From contig DAHUXS010000002.1 of the NCBI GenBank assembly GCA_027306995.1, forward strand, positions 49,104-113,103: a DNA stretch of 64,000 nucleotides, written 5' to 3'. Shown piece after piece: positions 26,312-35,871 of the stretch. The DNA comes from Lysobacter sp. (GTDB lineage: Bacteria > Pseudomonadota > Gammaproteobacteria > Xanthomonadales > Xanthomonadaceae). Made by a program: the position numbers and the translations under genes. Under the pieces are notes generated by a model, which searched no databases, was not told the origin of the DNA, and saw only the letters and a program-made list of their open reading frames with translations. The stretch's first letter is position 1; each line of letters starts with the position of its first letter.

Positions 26312-26962
26312 TCAGCGCGCCAGCGCTTCGTAGCCGGCGATCTCGTCCTCCGCCAGCAAGGCACGCAACTGGCTGGCCGAAGCGCGCGCCATTGGTTTCT
26401 CGGTGACCGGCGACAACGGCGCCTGGCGCAGCGCGTCGCGCGGCAGCACGGTGAGATCGAAGGTGGCCTCGTCGGCGTTGAATACCCAGACGTCGAAATC
26501 GCCGCTGCGTTCGCGGTCCAGGCGCAGGCGGCGCATCCGCGAGTCGGCGGGGATGTCGTGCTCCTGCAGCCAGATCGTGACTTCGCGCGGGTCGTCGCAG
26601 AACAGGTGCAGCAGCACCGGTGCATTGGCATCGGCGGTGCCTTCCAGCACGGGGCCGACCAGGCGCGGTTCGAACGGTGCGAAGAAATCGAGCGCGCGCA
26701 GCGCGGCTTCGCGACGGCTGCGCAGGCGCTCCTCCAGGTCGTCGCCGTGGAACAGCCGTTGGTAGCCGCGGAGGGCTTCCTCGATCTCGCGATTGCGCGG
26801 CAATGAGGCATCGTCATGGAAGCCGAGGCGTTCGGCGGCCTTGAGCTTGGCCTGGTGGAAATCGCGGATGCCGCTTTCCGACATCAGGCGGGCGGCTTCA
26901 TGCGCCAGTCGCTGGCGCCGCTCCTTGGTGCGGGCCTCGGCATGTTGGCGAGCGCGGTGCAT
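26312..26962 (-). CDS. Conserved hypothetical protein
   Basis: 216 residues with no signal peptide. The first 90 are basic and helical (KERRQRLAHEAARLMSESGI, RDFHQAKLKAAERLG, PRNREIEEALRGYQRLF). The remainder looks like an alpha/beta domain with ALRALDFFAPFEPRLVGPVL, HLFCDDPREVTIWLQEHDIP and DFDVWVFNADEATFDLTVLP, a pattern reminiscent of minimal nucleotidyltransferase-fold proteins. No catalytic GS..D..D motif is visible, so that is only a guess. It lies alone between gltA and mrcA and is downstream of mrcA on the same strand. Confidence 0.75.
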   Translation of the reverse strand: MHRARQHAEARTKERRQRLAHEAARLMSESGIRDFHQAKLKAAERLGFHDDASLPRNREIEEALRGYQRLFHGDDLEERLRSRREAALRALDFFAPFEPRLVGPVLEGTADANAPVLLHLFCDDPREVTIWLQEHDIPADSRMRRLRLDRERSGDFDVWVFNADEATFDLTVLPRDALRQAPLSPVTEKPMARASASQLRALLAEDEIAGYEALAR

Positions 26963-27068
26963 GGCGGGCTCCCTGTCGAGGTTCCGCCGACTCTAGCGCA
27001 GCAAGGGTGACGCCGCTACCACGGCGAGCACCCGTTTACGGTGTGTTAGGAGCGAAGGCTTGCCGGCA

Positions 27069-29549
27069 TCAGAAGATGTCGTAGGCGTCTTCCTTCGGCG
27101 CTTCCTGCTTGGTCTCTTCGTCCTTGGGCGCCTGGCTGTAATCGACGATGTCCGGATTGTTCTGCAGGTCTTCTTCCTTCAGCCATTCGCCATTGACCTG
27201 GACCATGCCGTTGGGGACCTCGCGCTTGACCTGCGGCTGGTCCTTGATGGCGTCGCGCATGTAGTCGATCCAGATCGGCAGGGCGGCCTTGCCGCCGTAC
27301 TCGCCGTAACCTAGGGAATCGTCGTCGTCGCGGCCGACCCAGACCACGGTGACCAGGTTGCCGCCGAAGCCGGAGAACCAGGCGTCGCGATGGTCGTTGG
27401 TGGAACCGGTCTTGCCGCCGATGTCCTCGCGGTCGAGCACGCGGGCGGCGGTCGCGGTACCGCGCTTGACCACGTCCTGCATCATCGTCACCAGCTGGTA
27501 GGCGATGCGCTCGTCGATGGCGCGCGGGGCGATCGCCGAACCTTCGGGCAACGCCACCGGCTTCACGGCTTCCTTGGGGCTGCTCTTCGCCGTCACTTCG
27601 GGCTTGGGCTTTTCCGCTTGCGGTCCGCCGAGATTGAAGCCGTCGACGACGTCGGGCTGTTGCGGCTTCGTCGCCCCTTGTGCGTCGGTGGTGGTGGACG
27701 GCGGCAGGTTGGTACCGGCGCAACCGCGGCAGGCCGTCGCCGGATTTTCCTTGAACAGCTGCTTGCCGCTGGCGTCCTTGACGGTATCGATGTACCAGAC
27801 GTTGACGCGGAAGCCGCCGTTGGCGAACGCGGCGTAACCACGCGCGACGTCGATCGGACGCAGCGAGGCCGCGCCCAGCGACATCGACAGGTTGCGCGGC
27901 AGTTCCTTCTCGTTGAAGCCGAAGTGGGTGATGAAGCGGATCGCGTAGTCGACGCCGATCGCATCGAGCAGGCGCACCGATACCAGGTTGCGCGATTGCA
28001 CCAGCGCTTCGCGCAGCTTGATCGGGCCGGCGAAACCGCCGCCGTCGTTCTGCGGGCGCCAGATGTGGTTGCTGCGATCGCGGAACACCACCGGCGCATC
28101 GAGCACGATCGACGACGGGTTGTACCCGCGTTCGAAGGCCGCCGCGTACACGAAGGGCTTGAAGCTCGAACCCGGCTGACGACGCGCCTGGGTGGCGCGG
28201 TTGAAGGAATTGCCGTTGAAGCTGAGGCCGCCGATCAACGCCTTGAGCGCGCCGTTGTCGTAATCGATCGACACCAGCGCCGATTGCGCGCGCGGCAGCT
28301 GCTCGATCGCCCAGCCGCTGTCCTTGGTGTCGGTGACGCGGGCGACGTCGCCTCGCTTGAACAGCGAGGCCGGCGTGCGGCCCGGCCAGCTCGCCGCCAG
28401 CGAAGCCGGCAACGTCATCACCTTGCCTTGTGCATCCACCACCTGTGCGCTGCCATTGCCTTCCGTCGACAGCACGATGACCGGCACCAGCGCCGCCTGC
28501 ACCGGGAACGGCGCGAGGCGCTTCGCGGTCTGTTCCGGCGTTTCACCATCGGGCAGGTCGAAATGCTTTTCCGGACCGCGCCAGCCGTGGCGATGATCGT
28601 AGGTGCGCAGGCCGTGGCGCACCGCGACGTCTGCCGCGAGTTGCATCTTGGAATCGATGGTGGTGGTGACTTCGTACCCCTGTTCCAGCGCCTGCGGACC
28701 GTAACGGGTCAGCATTTCCTGGCGAACCATTTCGGCGACGTACGGCGCGTAGACCTCGACCGGGCGCTCGTGCGGCGCGGCATGCATCGGTTCGGCGGCA
28801 GCGGCAGCGGCTGCCGCCTTGCTCACCATCCCCAGCTGGGCCATGCGCGGCAGGATGTAATTGTTGCGGCGATCGCGGTTGCGGTCGGGATCGTCCAGCG
28901 GATTGCCGGTCGACGGGAATTTCGGCGTGCCGGCCAGCGTCGCCGCTTCGCCCAGGGTCAGCTGGTCGAGCGACTTGCCATAGTAGAACTGCGCGGCCGC
29001 GGCGATGCCGTAGCTGCGATTGCCGAAGAACGACTTGTTGAGATAGAGCTCGAGGATCTGGTCCTTGCTCAGGTTCTGCTCGATCTTGCGGGCGAGCAGC
29101 ATCTCGCGGAACTTGCGCTTGAAGCTGCGCTCCGGCGTCAGGAAGAACTGGCGCGCCACCTGCTGGGTGATGGTGGAGCCGCCGGGCACGCGCTTGTCGC
29201 TGGTGGTCGCCATCAGCCAGAGCGCGCGGGCGATGCCTTTGTAGTCGAGTCCGCCGTGCTTGTAGAAGTCGGCGTCCTCGGTGGCGATGAAGGCGTCCTT
29301 GACCTGCTGCGGCACCTTGTCGATGCCGACTGGGATGCGCCGGCTTTCGCCGAAGACCGCCATCAGCTTGCCGTCGGCCGAGTACACCGCCATCGGTTGT
29401 TGCAACTGCACATCGCGCAGGGTGGTGACGTCCGGCAGGTCGCGGCTGACGGTGATGTACAGCCCGGCGAAGACCAGGCCGCCGATGAGGGCGAGCGCGG
29501 CACAGGCCAGCAGGGCCCATTTCAGGAGACGGCGAACGACTGGGGGCAT
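27069..29549 (-). CDS. mrcA: Penicillin-binding protein 1A (bifunctional class A PBP)
   Basis: 826-residue inner-membrane enzyme that polymerises and cross-links peptidoglycan. A membrane anchor lies at about residues 10-33. The GT51 transglycosylase has [12 protein letters not shown] with catalytic Glu91, [14 protein letters not shown] and [13 protein letters not shown]. The transpeptidase has the SxxK box SSFK at 461-464, SRN at 519-521 and KTG at 713-715. Between SRN and KTG lies a 70-residue Pro/Lys/Thr-rich stretch starting with CRGC (about 605-675), unusual within the domain. The C-terminus is acidic. It is divergent from pilMNOPQ, as in many gammaproteobacteria. Confidence 0.96.
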   Translation of the reverse strand: MPPVVRRLLKWALLACAALALIGGLVFAGLYITVSRDLPDVTTLRDVQLQQPMAVYSADGKLMAVFGESRRIPVGIDKVPQQVKDAFIATEDADFYKHGGLDYKGIARALWLMATTSDKRVPGGSTITQQVARQFFLTPERSFKRKFREMLLARKIEQNLSKDQILELYLNKSFFGNRSYGIAAAAQFYYGKSLDQLTLGEAATLAGTPKFPSTGNPLDDPDRNRDRRNNYILPRMAQLGMVSKAAAAAAAAEPMHAAPHERPVEVYAPYVAEMVRQEMLTRYGPQALEQGYEVTTTIDSKMQLAADVAVRHGLRTYDHRHGWRGPEKHFDLPDGETPEQTAKRLAPFPVQAALVPVIVLSTEGNGSAQVVDAQGKVMTLPASLAASWPGRTPASLFKRGDVARVTDTKDSGWAIEQLPRAQSALVSIDYDNGALKALIGGLSFNGNSFNRATQARRQPGSSFKPFVYAAAFERGYNPSSIVLDAPVVFRDRSNHIWRPQNDGGGFAGPIKLREALVQSRNLVSVRLLDAIGVDYAIRFITHFGFNEKELPRNLSMSLGAASLRPIDVARGYAAFANGGFRVNVWYIDTVKDASGKQLFKENPATACRGCAGTNLPPSTTTDAQGATKPQQPDVVDGFNLGGPQAEKPKPEVTAKSSPKEAVKPVALPEGSAIAPRAIDERIAYQLVTMMQDVVKRGTATAARVLDREDIGGKTGSTNDHRDAWFSGFGGNLVTVVWVGRDDDDSLGYGEYGGKAALPIWIDYMRDAIKDQPQVKREVPNGMVQVNGEWLKEEDLQNNPDIVDYSQAPKDEETKQEAPKEDAYDIF

Positions 29550-29658
29550 GGGCCGGAAAGCTGGAGGAACGGCCGGCCAGTATACGAAGCGGCCAAGGCC
29601 GGCGGCCGATCAGCGGTCGGCCGGGAACTCGTCTTGTCGTCGGAACCTCAAGTAAAGC

Positions 29659-29687
29659 TTGCAATGTCGTGAAGAGTTCGTTATTTA
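29659..29687 (+). promoter_or_regulatory. Candidate sigma70 promoter for pilMNOPQ
   Basis: TTGCAA (29659-29664) and TATTTA (29682-29687) are spaced by 17 nt and lie about 50 nt upstream of the pilM start in the 191-bp gap from mrcA. Confidence 0.45.
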
Positions 29688-29740
29688 GCTACCGTTGGAT
29701 TTGACGCTCGTCTCAAGTTCTCCAAAAAGGGGCAGACACG

Positions 29741-30799
29741 GTGGGGTTGTTCAAAAAGGCTAGTGCGCCCCTAGTGGGCGTGGATATCAGCTCGACCGCG
29801 GTCAAGCTGTTGCAGTTGTCGCGTTCCGGCGGCAGCTATCGCGTCGAGCATTACGCCGTCGAGCCGTTGCCGGCCAATGCGGTGGTGGAGAAGAACATCG
29901 CGGACGTGGATGCGGTCGGTGCGGCGATCCGTCGCGCGGTCGATCGCGCTGGCGTGCGCTCGAAGGGGGCCGCCGCCGCGGTGCCCGGCGCATCGGTGAT
30001 CTCGAAAGTGATCCCGATGGCGGCCGGCCTCAGCGAGGACGACATGGAAGCCCAGGTCGAACTCGAGGCAGGCAACTACATCCCCTATCCGATCGAGGAA
30101 GTGAACTACGACTTCTCGGTCCTCGGGCAGATGCCGAATGCGGCGGACACGTTGCAGGTGCTCCTGGTCGCGTCGCGTTCCGAGAACGTCGAGGCGCGCC
30201 AGGCGGCGCTCGAGATCGGCGGCCTCGATGCCAAGGTCATGGATGTCGAGGCGTTCGCGATCGAGAGCGCATTCGGACTCATCGCCCCGCAGCTCACCGT
30301 ACCGCGTGACGGCCTGGTCGCGCTGGTCGATGTCGGCGCCACCACCACCACTTTGAATGTATTGCGCAATGGCCGCGGCCAGTACTTGCGCGAGCAGATG
30401 TTCGGGGGGCGCCAGCTCACCGAGGAAATCATGCGCCGCTATGGCCTGAGCTACGAGGAAGCCGGCCGCGCCAAGCGCCTCGGCGGCCTGCCCGAGCAGT
30501 ACGAAGTGGAAGTGCTCGAGCCGTTCAAGGATTCGCTGGCGCAACAGGTCGGTCGCCTGCTGCAGTTCTACTACGCCAGCAGCGAATACAACCGCGTCGA
30601 CCAGGTCGTGCTGGCCGGCGGTTGCGCCTCGATCCCGGGCATCGCCCAGGTGATCGAAGAGAACCTCGGCGTGCCGACCATCGTCGCCAATCCGCTGGCG
30701 CAGATGACGCTGGATCGTCGCGTGCAGGCGCAGGCGCTTGCGCTCGATGCCCCGGCCCTGATGATCGCCTGCGGTCTCGCCCTGAGGAGTTTCGACTGA
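29741..30799 (+). CDS. pilM: Type IV pilus assembly ATPase-like protein PilM
   Basis: 352-residue actin-like cytoplasmic protein that binds ATP and the N-terminal tail of PilN, linking the motor to the alignment complex. The fold motifs are visible: GVDISSTAVKLLQLSRSG (phosphate 1), ALVDVGATTTTLNVLRNG (phosphate 2) and VVLAGGCASIPGI (adenosine). The start is a GTG giving MGLFKKASAPLVG, the usual PilM beginning. It is the first gene of the pilMNOPQ operon; its stop overlaps the pilN ATG by one base. Confidence 0.95.
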   Translation: MGLFKKASAPLVGVDISSTAVKLLQLSRSGGSYRVEHYAVEPLPANAVVEKNIADVDAVGAAIRRAVDRAGVRSKGAAAAVPGASVISKVIPMAAGLSEDDMEAQVELEAGNYIPYPIEEVNYDFSVLGQMPNAADTLQVLLVASRSENVEARQAALEIGGLDAKVMDVEAFAIESAFGLIAPQLTVPRDGLVALVDVGATTTTLNVLRNGRGQYLREQMFGGRQLTEEIMRRYGLSYEEAGRAKRLGGLPEQYEVEVLEPFKDSLAQQVGRLLQFYYASSEYNRVDQVVLAGGCASIPGIAQVIEENLGVPTIVANPLAQMTLDRRVQAQALALDAPALMIACGLALRSFD

Positions 30800-31635
30800 T
30801 GGCGCGCATCAACCTACTCCCGTGGCGCGCGGAACGCCGCCGCCAGCGCAAGCAGCAATTCAACATGATGCTTGGCGTCGCGGCGCTCGCCGGACTGGTG
30901 CTGAGCGGTTTGATCTGGCTGTACTACAGCGGGCAGATCTCCGGGCAGAAGGATCGCAACACCTACCTGCAAGGCCAGATCACCGAACTCGATCGCCAGA
31001 TTGCCGAGATCAAGGAGCTCGACGAGAAGAAGGCCGACCTCCTGCGTCGCAAGCAGGCGATCGAGGAGTTGCAGTCGAACCGTTACCAGATGGTCCACCT
31101 GTTCGATTCCGTGGTGCGCACCTTGCCTGACGGCATCGTCCTCACCCAGCTCAAGCAGGAAGGCGAAGTGCTGACCATCGACGGCCGTTCCGAATCGAAT
31201 GCGCGCGTGGCGATGTACATGCGCAACATCGAAGGGTCCGGCTGGATGACCGGCCCCGAAGTCAACGTGATCGAGAACGCGCCGGCCACCGCGCCCGCGC
31301 CGTCGCCGGGTGCGTCGGTGTTGAACACGCCGGCTTCGGTGCTGCCCTACCAGTTCACGATGAAGGTGAAGCTGAGCAACCCGAACGCGCCGAAGGATCC
31401 CAACGCGACGCCGGGCTCGATCAGCACCACGCAGGCGCAACCGGCCAACGCGCCGCTGCAACCGGCATCGCCGCCGCAGGCAGCTGCTCCGGCTGCCGGA
31501 ACGCAACAGCAGGCAGCGGCACCCGCCGTAGCGCCGGCCCCGGCCCCGGTGGCGCCTGCCGCCCAGGGCCCGCAGCCGGCACCGCAGACACAGACCCAGG
31601 CGCCTGCAAGCGCCGGCCAGCCGGGGGGACGCTGA
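30799..31635 (+). CDS. pilN: Type IV pilus assembly protein PilN with long C-terminal tail
   Basis: 278-residue inner-membrane protein. The N-terminal INLLPWRAERR is the PilM-binding motif. One transmembrane helix (about residues 22-44) and a coiled coil (QITELDRQIAEIKELDEKKA) are followed by a ferredoxin-like periplasmic domain that pairs with PilO. After about residue 195 comes an 80-residue Ala/Pro/Gln-rich tail, longer than in well-studied PilN proteins of about 200 aa. It may be a flexible tether in the periplasm. TGATG coupling links it to pilM. Confidence 0.93.
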   Translation: MARINLLPWRAERRRQRKQQFNMMLGVAALAGLVLSGLIWLYYSGQISGQKDRNTYLQGQITELDRQIAEIKELDEKKADLLRRKQAIEELQSNRYQMVHLFDSVVRTLPDGIVLTQLKQEGEVLTIDGRSESNARVAMYMRNIEGSGWMTGPEVNVIENAPATAPAPSPGASVLNTPASVLPYQFTMKVKLSNPNAPKDPNATPGSISTTQAQPANAPLQPASPPQAAAPAAGTQQQAAAPAVAPAPAPVAPAAQGPQPAPQTQTQAPASAGQPGGR

Positions 31636-31636
31636 A

Positions 31637-32302
31637 ATGGCGCGCAAGGGCACAAGCCTCGATTTCAACAACATCGGCGGTTGGCCGATCGGCGCCCAGG
31701 CCGTACTCGCTTCCCTGGCGGGGGTCCTGATCCTGGTGCTGGCGTGGGTACTGGTCTTTCGTGGCCAGCGCGAAGAGCTGCAGGGACTGGAAGGCACCGA
31801 ATCGTCGTTGCGCCAGGACCTCGAGACCAAGGCCGGCAAGGCCGCGAATCTCGAGCCGCTCAAGCAGCAACTGGCGACGATGGAAAAAGACCTGCAGGAA
31901 ATGCTGCGGCAGCTGCCGAGCAAGACCGAGATGCCTGACGTCATCACCGACATCTCGCAGTCGGCGCTGGCCAGCGGCTTGCGCGTCGAACTGTTCAAGC
32001 CGCAGCCCGAGATCAAGAAGGACATCTATGCGGAGCGGCCGATCGATCTGCGTTTCGCCGGCGGCTTCCACCAGTTCGGTGCCTTCATGAGTTCGGTGGC
32101 ATCGCTGCCGCGCGTGGTGATCATGACCATGAACAACATCGCGTTGACGCCGCGCGACAAGAACTCCGGATTGCAGATGGCGGGTACGGTCAAGACTTAT
32201 CGCTATCTCGACGAGAGCGAACGCGCGCCGCCGCCCAAGTTGGGCAAGGACGGCAAGCCGATCCCGCAGCCTGCCAAGCCTGCCGATGGAGGTGCCAAAT
32301 GA
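31637..32302 (+). CDS. pilO: Type IV pilus assembly protein PilO
   Basis: 221-residue inner-membrane partner of PilN. It has a short cytoplasmic start, a transmembrane helix (VLASLAGVLILVLAWVLVF, about residues 25-44), a coiled coil to about residue 100 and a ferredoxin-like domain (GLRVELFKPQPE ... LPRVVIMTMNNIALTP). The C-terminus is Pro/Lys-rich. It starts one base after the pilN stop; its own stop overlaps pilP by 4 nt. Confidence 0.94.
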   Translation: MARKGTSLDFNNIGGWPIGAQAVLASLAGVLILVLAWVLVFRGQREELQGLEGTESSLRQDLETKAGKAANLEPLKQQLATMEKDLQEMLRQLPSKTEMPDVITDISQSALASGLRVELFKPQPEIKKDIYAERPIDLRFAGGFHQFGAFMSSVASLPRVVIMTMNNIALTPRDKNSGLQMAGTVKTYRYLDESERAPPPKLGKDGKPIPQPAKPADGGAK

Positions 32303-32841
32303 GCATCCGCCTGACACGCATGGCTTGGGTGGTCGCGGCTTCTGCGTTGCTGGCCAGCTGTGGCCGCAGCGTCGAACACTCTCCGAACAATCCGTCCGAT
32401 CTCGCCAAATGGGCGAAGGACACCCGCTCGAAGCCGGGACCGCCGCTGCAACCGCTGCCGCCGATCATGCCGTTCGAGAAGTTCAACTACGACGCACAAG
32501 GATTGCGTGATCCGTTCGACATCGCATCGGCTGCCGCCGGCATCACCGCCTCCGGCCCGCATCCCGAGTCCGCCCGTGCCAAGCAGCCGTTGGAGCATTA
32601 CCCGCTCGATGCGCTGAAGATGGTCGGCACCATCGGCGGCAAAGGAAGAGGCGCCCTGGTCGGCCTGGTGATGACGCCGGACAAGGTCACCTACCGGGTC
32701 AGTCCGGGCATGTACATCGGTCAGTCGGAGGGACGGATCACCACCGTCACCGAAAACCGCATCGATATCGTCGAATTGACGCCTGATGGCGGGGGCGGCT
32801 GGTTGCAGCGTCCGGCCTCCATCGCACTCAACAGTCCTTGA
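32299..32841 (+). CDS. pilP: Type IV pilus lipoprotein PilP
   Basis: 180-residue lipoprotein connecting PilN/PilO to the secretin. The signal peptide ends in the lipobox LLASC. A disordered proline-rich linker includes GPPLQPLPPIMPFEKFNYD, followed by LRDPFD and the HR-domain beta sandwich (LDALKMVGTIGGKGRGALV ... VSPGMYIGQSEGRITTV). The core residues and length match PilP of other gammaproteobacteria. It overlaps pilO by 4 nt. Confidence 0.95.
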   Translation: MSIRLTRMAWVVAASALLASCGRSVEHSPNNPSDLAKWAKDTRSKPGPPLQPLPPIMPFEKFNYDAQGLRDPFDIASAAAGITASGPHPESARAKQPLEHYPLDALKMVGTIGGKGRGALVGLVMTPDKVTYRVSPGMYIGQSEGRITTVTENRIDIVELTPDGGGGWLQRPASIALNSP

Positions 32842-32855
32842 TTAGGGGAAAGCAC

Positions 32856-34700
32856 ATGCAGTTCATCCATACGAAATGCAGCGGCGCGCTCCAGGCCGGT
32901 CGCATTGCGCTCCTCGCAGGATTGCTGGGTACCGCGGTTTGCGCGCAGGCACAAGTCGCCAGCCAGCCAGTCGCCGGCACGGCGGCATCGGCGCAGGCGC
33001 CGTCGGTCGACAAGGTCGACTTCAAGCGCAGCGACGATGGCTCGGGCAAATTGATCCTCGGCTTCAGCGGCGACGGTGTCATGCCCGACCTGCGCAACCA
33101 GGGCAACTCCGTGGTGATCGACCTCGGCAATGCCCGGGTGCCGGCCAGCCTGCAGAAGCTCATGAACGTCAGCGATTTCGCGACGCCGGTCGACAGCGTC
33201 GATGCCGCAGGCAATCGCCTGGTGCTCAACACCCACGCACCGTTCGAGTCGATGGCTTACCAGCGCGGTCGCGAATACATCGTCGAGATCTCGCCCAAGG
33301 CCAGCGCGAGCGCGGTCGGCGGCATGAACTCGATCGTCTCGGCTGCGGCCAGGACTGCGGCGGGCAAGGCGAAGGATGCATCGACCTACAGCGGTCGCCC
33401 GGTGAACTTCAACTTCCAGGACGTGCCGGTGCGCACCGTGCTGCAGCTGATCGCCGAAACCGCCGGCCTCAACATCGTTGCGTCCGACACCACGCAGGGC
33501 AACATCACCCTGCGCCTGCAGAACGTGCCCTGGGACAAGGCGCTCGACGTCATCCTCAAGGCCAAGGGCCTCGACAAGCGCCGTGACGGCAACGTGATCT
33601 GGGTGGCCCCGCAGTCCGAGATCGCAAAGAGCGAACAGGACAAGGAAGACGCCCGCATCGCGCTTGAGAACCGCCAGGACCTGACGACGGAATACTTCCG
33701 CATCAACTATCACAGTGCCACCGAGATCTACAAGGCGATCACCGAGGCCAAGGGCATTGGTGGCAGCAATGGTGGCGGCAGTGGTAGTGGCCAGAACAGC
33801 AACGACAACGGCTTCCTGTCGCCGCGCGGCCGCATCGTCGCCGATGGCCGCACCAACACGCTGATGATCAGCGACATCCCGAAGAAGGTCGCGTCCATGC
33901 GCGCCCTGATCAACGAGATCGATCGTCCGGTCGACCAGGTGGTGATCGAATCGCGCATCGTGATCGCCACCGAAACCTTTGCCCGTGACCTTGGCGCGAA
34001 GTTCGGTATCGGTTATCGCAACGGCAAATACGGCATTGGCAGCGACCTCGCCAATGCCCAGACAGTCCGTGCCGGCGGCACCAACAACGGCTTGAACTTC
34101 AACCAGCCGGCGAGCTCGATTTCCACGGCGGCCACGATCGGCTACTCGATCCTCGGCGCCAACTTCTCGCTGGACCTCGAGCTGTCGGCGATGCAGGAGG
34201 AAGGACGTGGCGAAATCCTCGCCAACCCGCGCATCTTCACCACCAACCAACGCGAGTCGGTGATCCAGCAGGGCAGCCAGATCGGTTACGTCACGGTGAC
34301 CGGCAGCGCCGGTGGCGCCTTGCTGCCGCAGGTCCAGTTCAAGGACGTGCTGCTCGAACTGCGGGTGACCCCGACCATCACCAATGACGACCGCGTGTTC
34401 CTGAACGTCAAGGTGACCAAGGACGATCTCGACAGCTGGCTGGATACCTCGATCGGCCGGGTGCCGATCATCGCCAAGCGTGCGGTCGATACCGCGGTGC
34501 TGATGGACAACGGCCAGACCGTGGTGATCGGTGGCGTCTACGAATTCAAGAGCAGCGACACCGTGCACAAGGTCCCGTTCCTTGGCGACCTGCCGGTCTT
34601 CGGCGCCCTGTTCCGCCAGAAGAGCAAGAGCAACCAGAAAGCCGAGCTGCTGGTGTTCCTGACGCCGCGCATCATCCGCGTCAAGCAGACAATGCACTGA
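32856..34700 (+). CDS. pilQ: Type IV pilus secretin PilQ
   Basis: 614-residue outer-membrane secretin through which the pilus exits. The start ATG follows AGGGGA by about 7 nt; an in-frame TTG upstream lacks such support. After the signal peptide (... CAQAQ) there is one AMIN domain (about 45-130). The N0/STN domain begins NFNFQDVPVRTVLQLIAET, and the N1 domain is interrupted by a Gly/Ser/Asn loop (GGSNGGGSGSGQNSN). The secretin core has VVIESRIVIATETFARDLG, EILANPRIFTTNQ and DNGQTVVIGGVYEF, ending with the S-domain-like tail. Only one AMIN domain is apparent, whereas some homologues have two. Last gene of the operon. Confidence 0.96.
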   Translation: MQFIHTKCSGALQAGRIALLAGLLGTAVCAQAQVASQPVAGTAASAQAPSVDKVDFKRSDDGSGKLILGFSGDGVMPDLRNQGNSVVIDLGNARVPASLQKLMNVSDFATPVDSVDAAGNRLVLNTHAPFESMAYQRGREYIVEISPKASASAVGGMNSIVSAAARTAAGKAKDASTYSGRPVNFNFQDVPVRTVLQLIAETAGLNIVASDTTQGNITLRLQNVPWDKALDVILKAKGLDKRRDGNVIWVAPQSEIAKSEQDKEDARIALENRQDLTTEYFRINYHSATEIYKAITEAKGIGGSNGGGSGSGQNSNDNGFLSPRGRIVADGRTNTLMISDIPKKVASMRALINEIDRPVDQVVIESRIVIATETFARDLGAKFGIGYRNGKYGIGSDLANAQTVRAGGTNNGLNFNQPASSISTAATIGYSILGANFSLDLELSAMQEEGRGEILANPRIFTTNQRESVIQQGSQIGYVTVTGSAGGALLPQVQFKDVLLELRVTPTITNDDRVFLNVKVTKDDLDSWLDTSIGRVPIIAKRAVDTAVLMDNGQTVVIGGVYEFKSSDTVHKVPFLGDLPVFGALFRQKSKSNQKAELLVFLTPRIIRVKQTMH

Positions 34701-34720
34701 CGCGACGCGCATGCAGTACA

Positions 34721-34749
34721 CGAAACGGGAGCCGCTGGCTCCCGTTTCC
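34721..34749 (+). terminator. Intrinsic terminator after pilQ
   Basis: An 11-bp perfect stem (34722-34732 with 34738-34748) closes a 5-base loop and is followed by CGTTTCC. Confidence 0.75.
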
Positions 34750-34832
34750 GTTTCCGGGCATCGCCCGGCGTCGTGATGAACCAATGGACAATGGATCGGT
34801 CAAACTGGGGCCGTCTCTTCCACGATCGTCCG

Positions 34833-35867
34833 ATGAACCAGACCCTGCCCCCAGAGTTGCCCACGCAGGCCACGCCGCCGCGTGCCGTCGTCGATGGTCG
34901 CCTGCACGCCACTTTCCGCGCGTTGGCGGATGACCTGTCGACGCAGGTGGTGGGCCAGTCGCGGCTGATCGAACGCCTGTTGATCGCCTTGCTCGCCGAT
35001 GGGCATCTGCTGGTGGAAGGCGCACCCGGCCTGGCCAAGACCACCGCGATCCGCGCGCTGGCGTCGCGCCTCGATGCGCAGTTCGCGCGCGTGCAGTTCA
35101 CGCCCGATCTGCTGCCGGCCGATCTCACCGGAACCGAAGTGTGGCGACCGCAGGATGGACGTTTCGAATTCCAGCCCGGTCCGATCTTCCATTCGCTGCT
35201 GCTGGCCGACGAAATCAATCGCGCGCCGGCCAAGGTGCAATCGGCGCTGCTGGAGGCGATGGGCGAGCGCCAGGTCACGGTCGGGCGGCAGACCTATCCG
35301 TTGCCGAAACTGTTCTTGGTAATGGCGACGCAAAATCCGATCGAGCAGGAAGGTACCTTCCCGTTGCCGGAAGCGCAGCTCGATCGTTTCCTGATGCACG
35401 TGCGGATCGGGTATCCCGATGCCCAGGTCGAAAGCGAGATCCTGCGCATCGCACGCGCAGCGGCGCGCGGACACGTGCTGGACCAGCCCGTCGAAGCGCC
35501 GGTGCCGGTCGCGCTCGACGACTTGTTCGCGGCGCGCGCGGCGGTGCTGGATGTCCATGTCGCGCCCGCGCTCGAGCGCTATCTGGTGGAGTTGGTGCTG
35601 GCCTCGCGCAATCCCGCGAGCTACGACCGCGATCTGGCAAAGCGCATCGCCTGGGGCGCGAGCCCGCGCGGTTCGATCGCGCTGGAGCGTTGCGCGCGTG
35701 CGCGTGCGTGGTTGCTGGGGCGCGATTACGCCACGCCGGAAGACGTGCGCGCGGTGGCGCCCGACGTGCTGCGCCATCGCATCCTGCCCAGTTACGAAGC
35801 GATGGCGGAAGGCTGGACCGGCGATCGCCTGGTCGATGCCTTGCTGGGCGTGGTGCCGTTGCCCTGA
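34833..35867 (+). CDS. MoxR-family AAA+ ATPase
   Basis: 344-residue AAA+ chaperone-like ATPase. Members act with VWA-domain proteins to mature or protect envelope and metal enzymes. Walker A GAPGLAKTTAI, the MoxR signature FTPDLLPADLTGTEVW, Walker B LLADEINRAPAKVQ, sensor MATQNPIEQEGTFPLPEAQLDRF and the lid LRHRILPSYEA are all present. The ATG at 34833 was chosen because family members have about 20 residues before DGRLHATF; an in-frame ATG at 34773 would add 20 non-conserved residues. First gene of a six-gene Bat-type operon. Confidence 0.93.
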   Translation: MNQTLPPELPTQATPPRAVVDGRLHATFRALADDLSTQVVGQSRLIERLLIALLADGHLLVEGAPGLAKTTAIRALASRLDAQFARVQFTPDLLPADLTGTEVWRPQDGRFEFQPGPIFHSLLLADEINRAPAKVQSALLEAMGERQVTVGRQTYPLPKLFLVMATQNPIEQEGTFPLPEAQLDRFLMHVRIGYPDAQVESEILRIARAAARGHVLDQPVEAPVPVALDDLFAARAAVLDVHVAPALERYLVELVLASRNPASYDRDLAKRIAWGASPRGSIALERCARARAWLLGRDYATPEDVRAVAPDVLRHRILPSYEAMAEGWTGDRLVDALLGVVPLP

Positions 35868-35871
35868 GCGC

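Noticed and set aside
27390..29672. A 760-codon open frame antisense to mrcA
   Set aside because: Same codon-bias shadow effect; the sense strand carries all PBP1A motifs.
32721..34784. A 687-codon open frame antisense to pilQ
   Set aside because: Low-information Asp/Arg/His-rich translation opposite a complete secretin.
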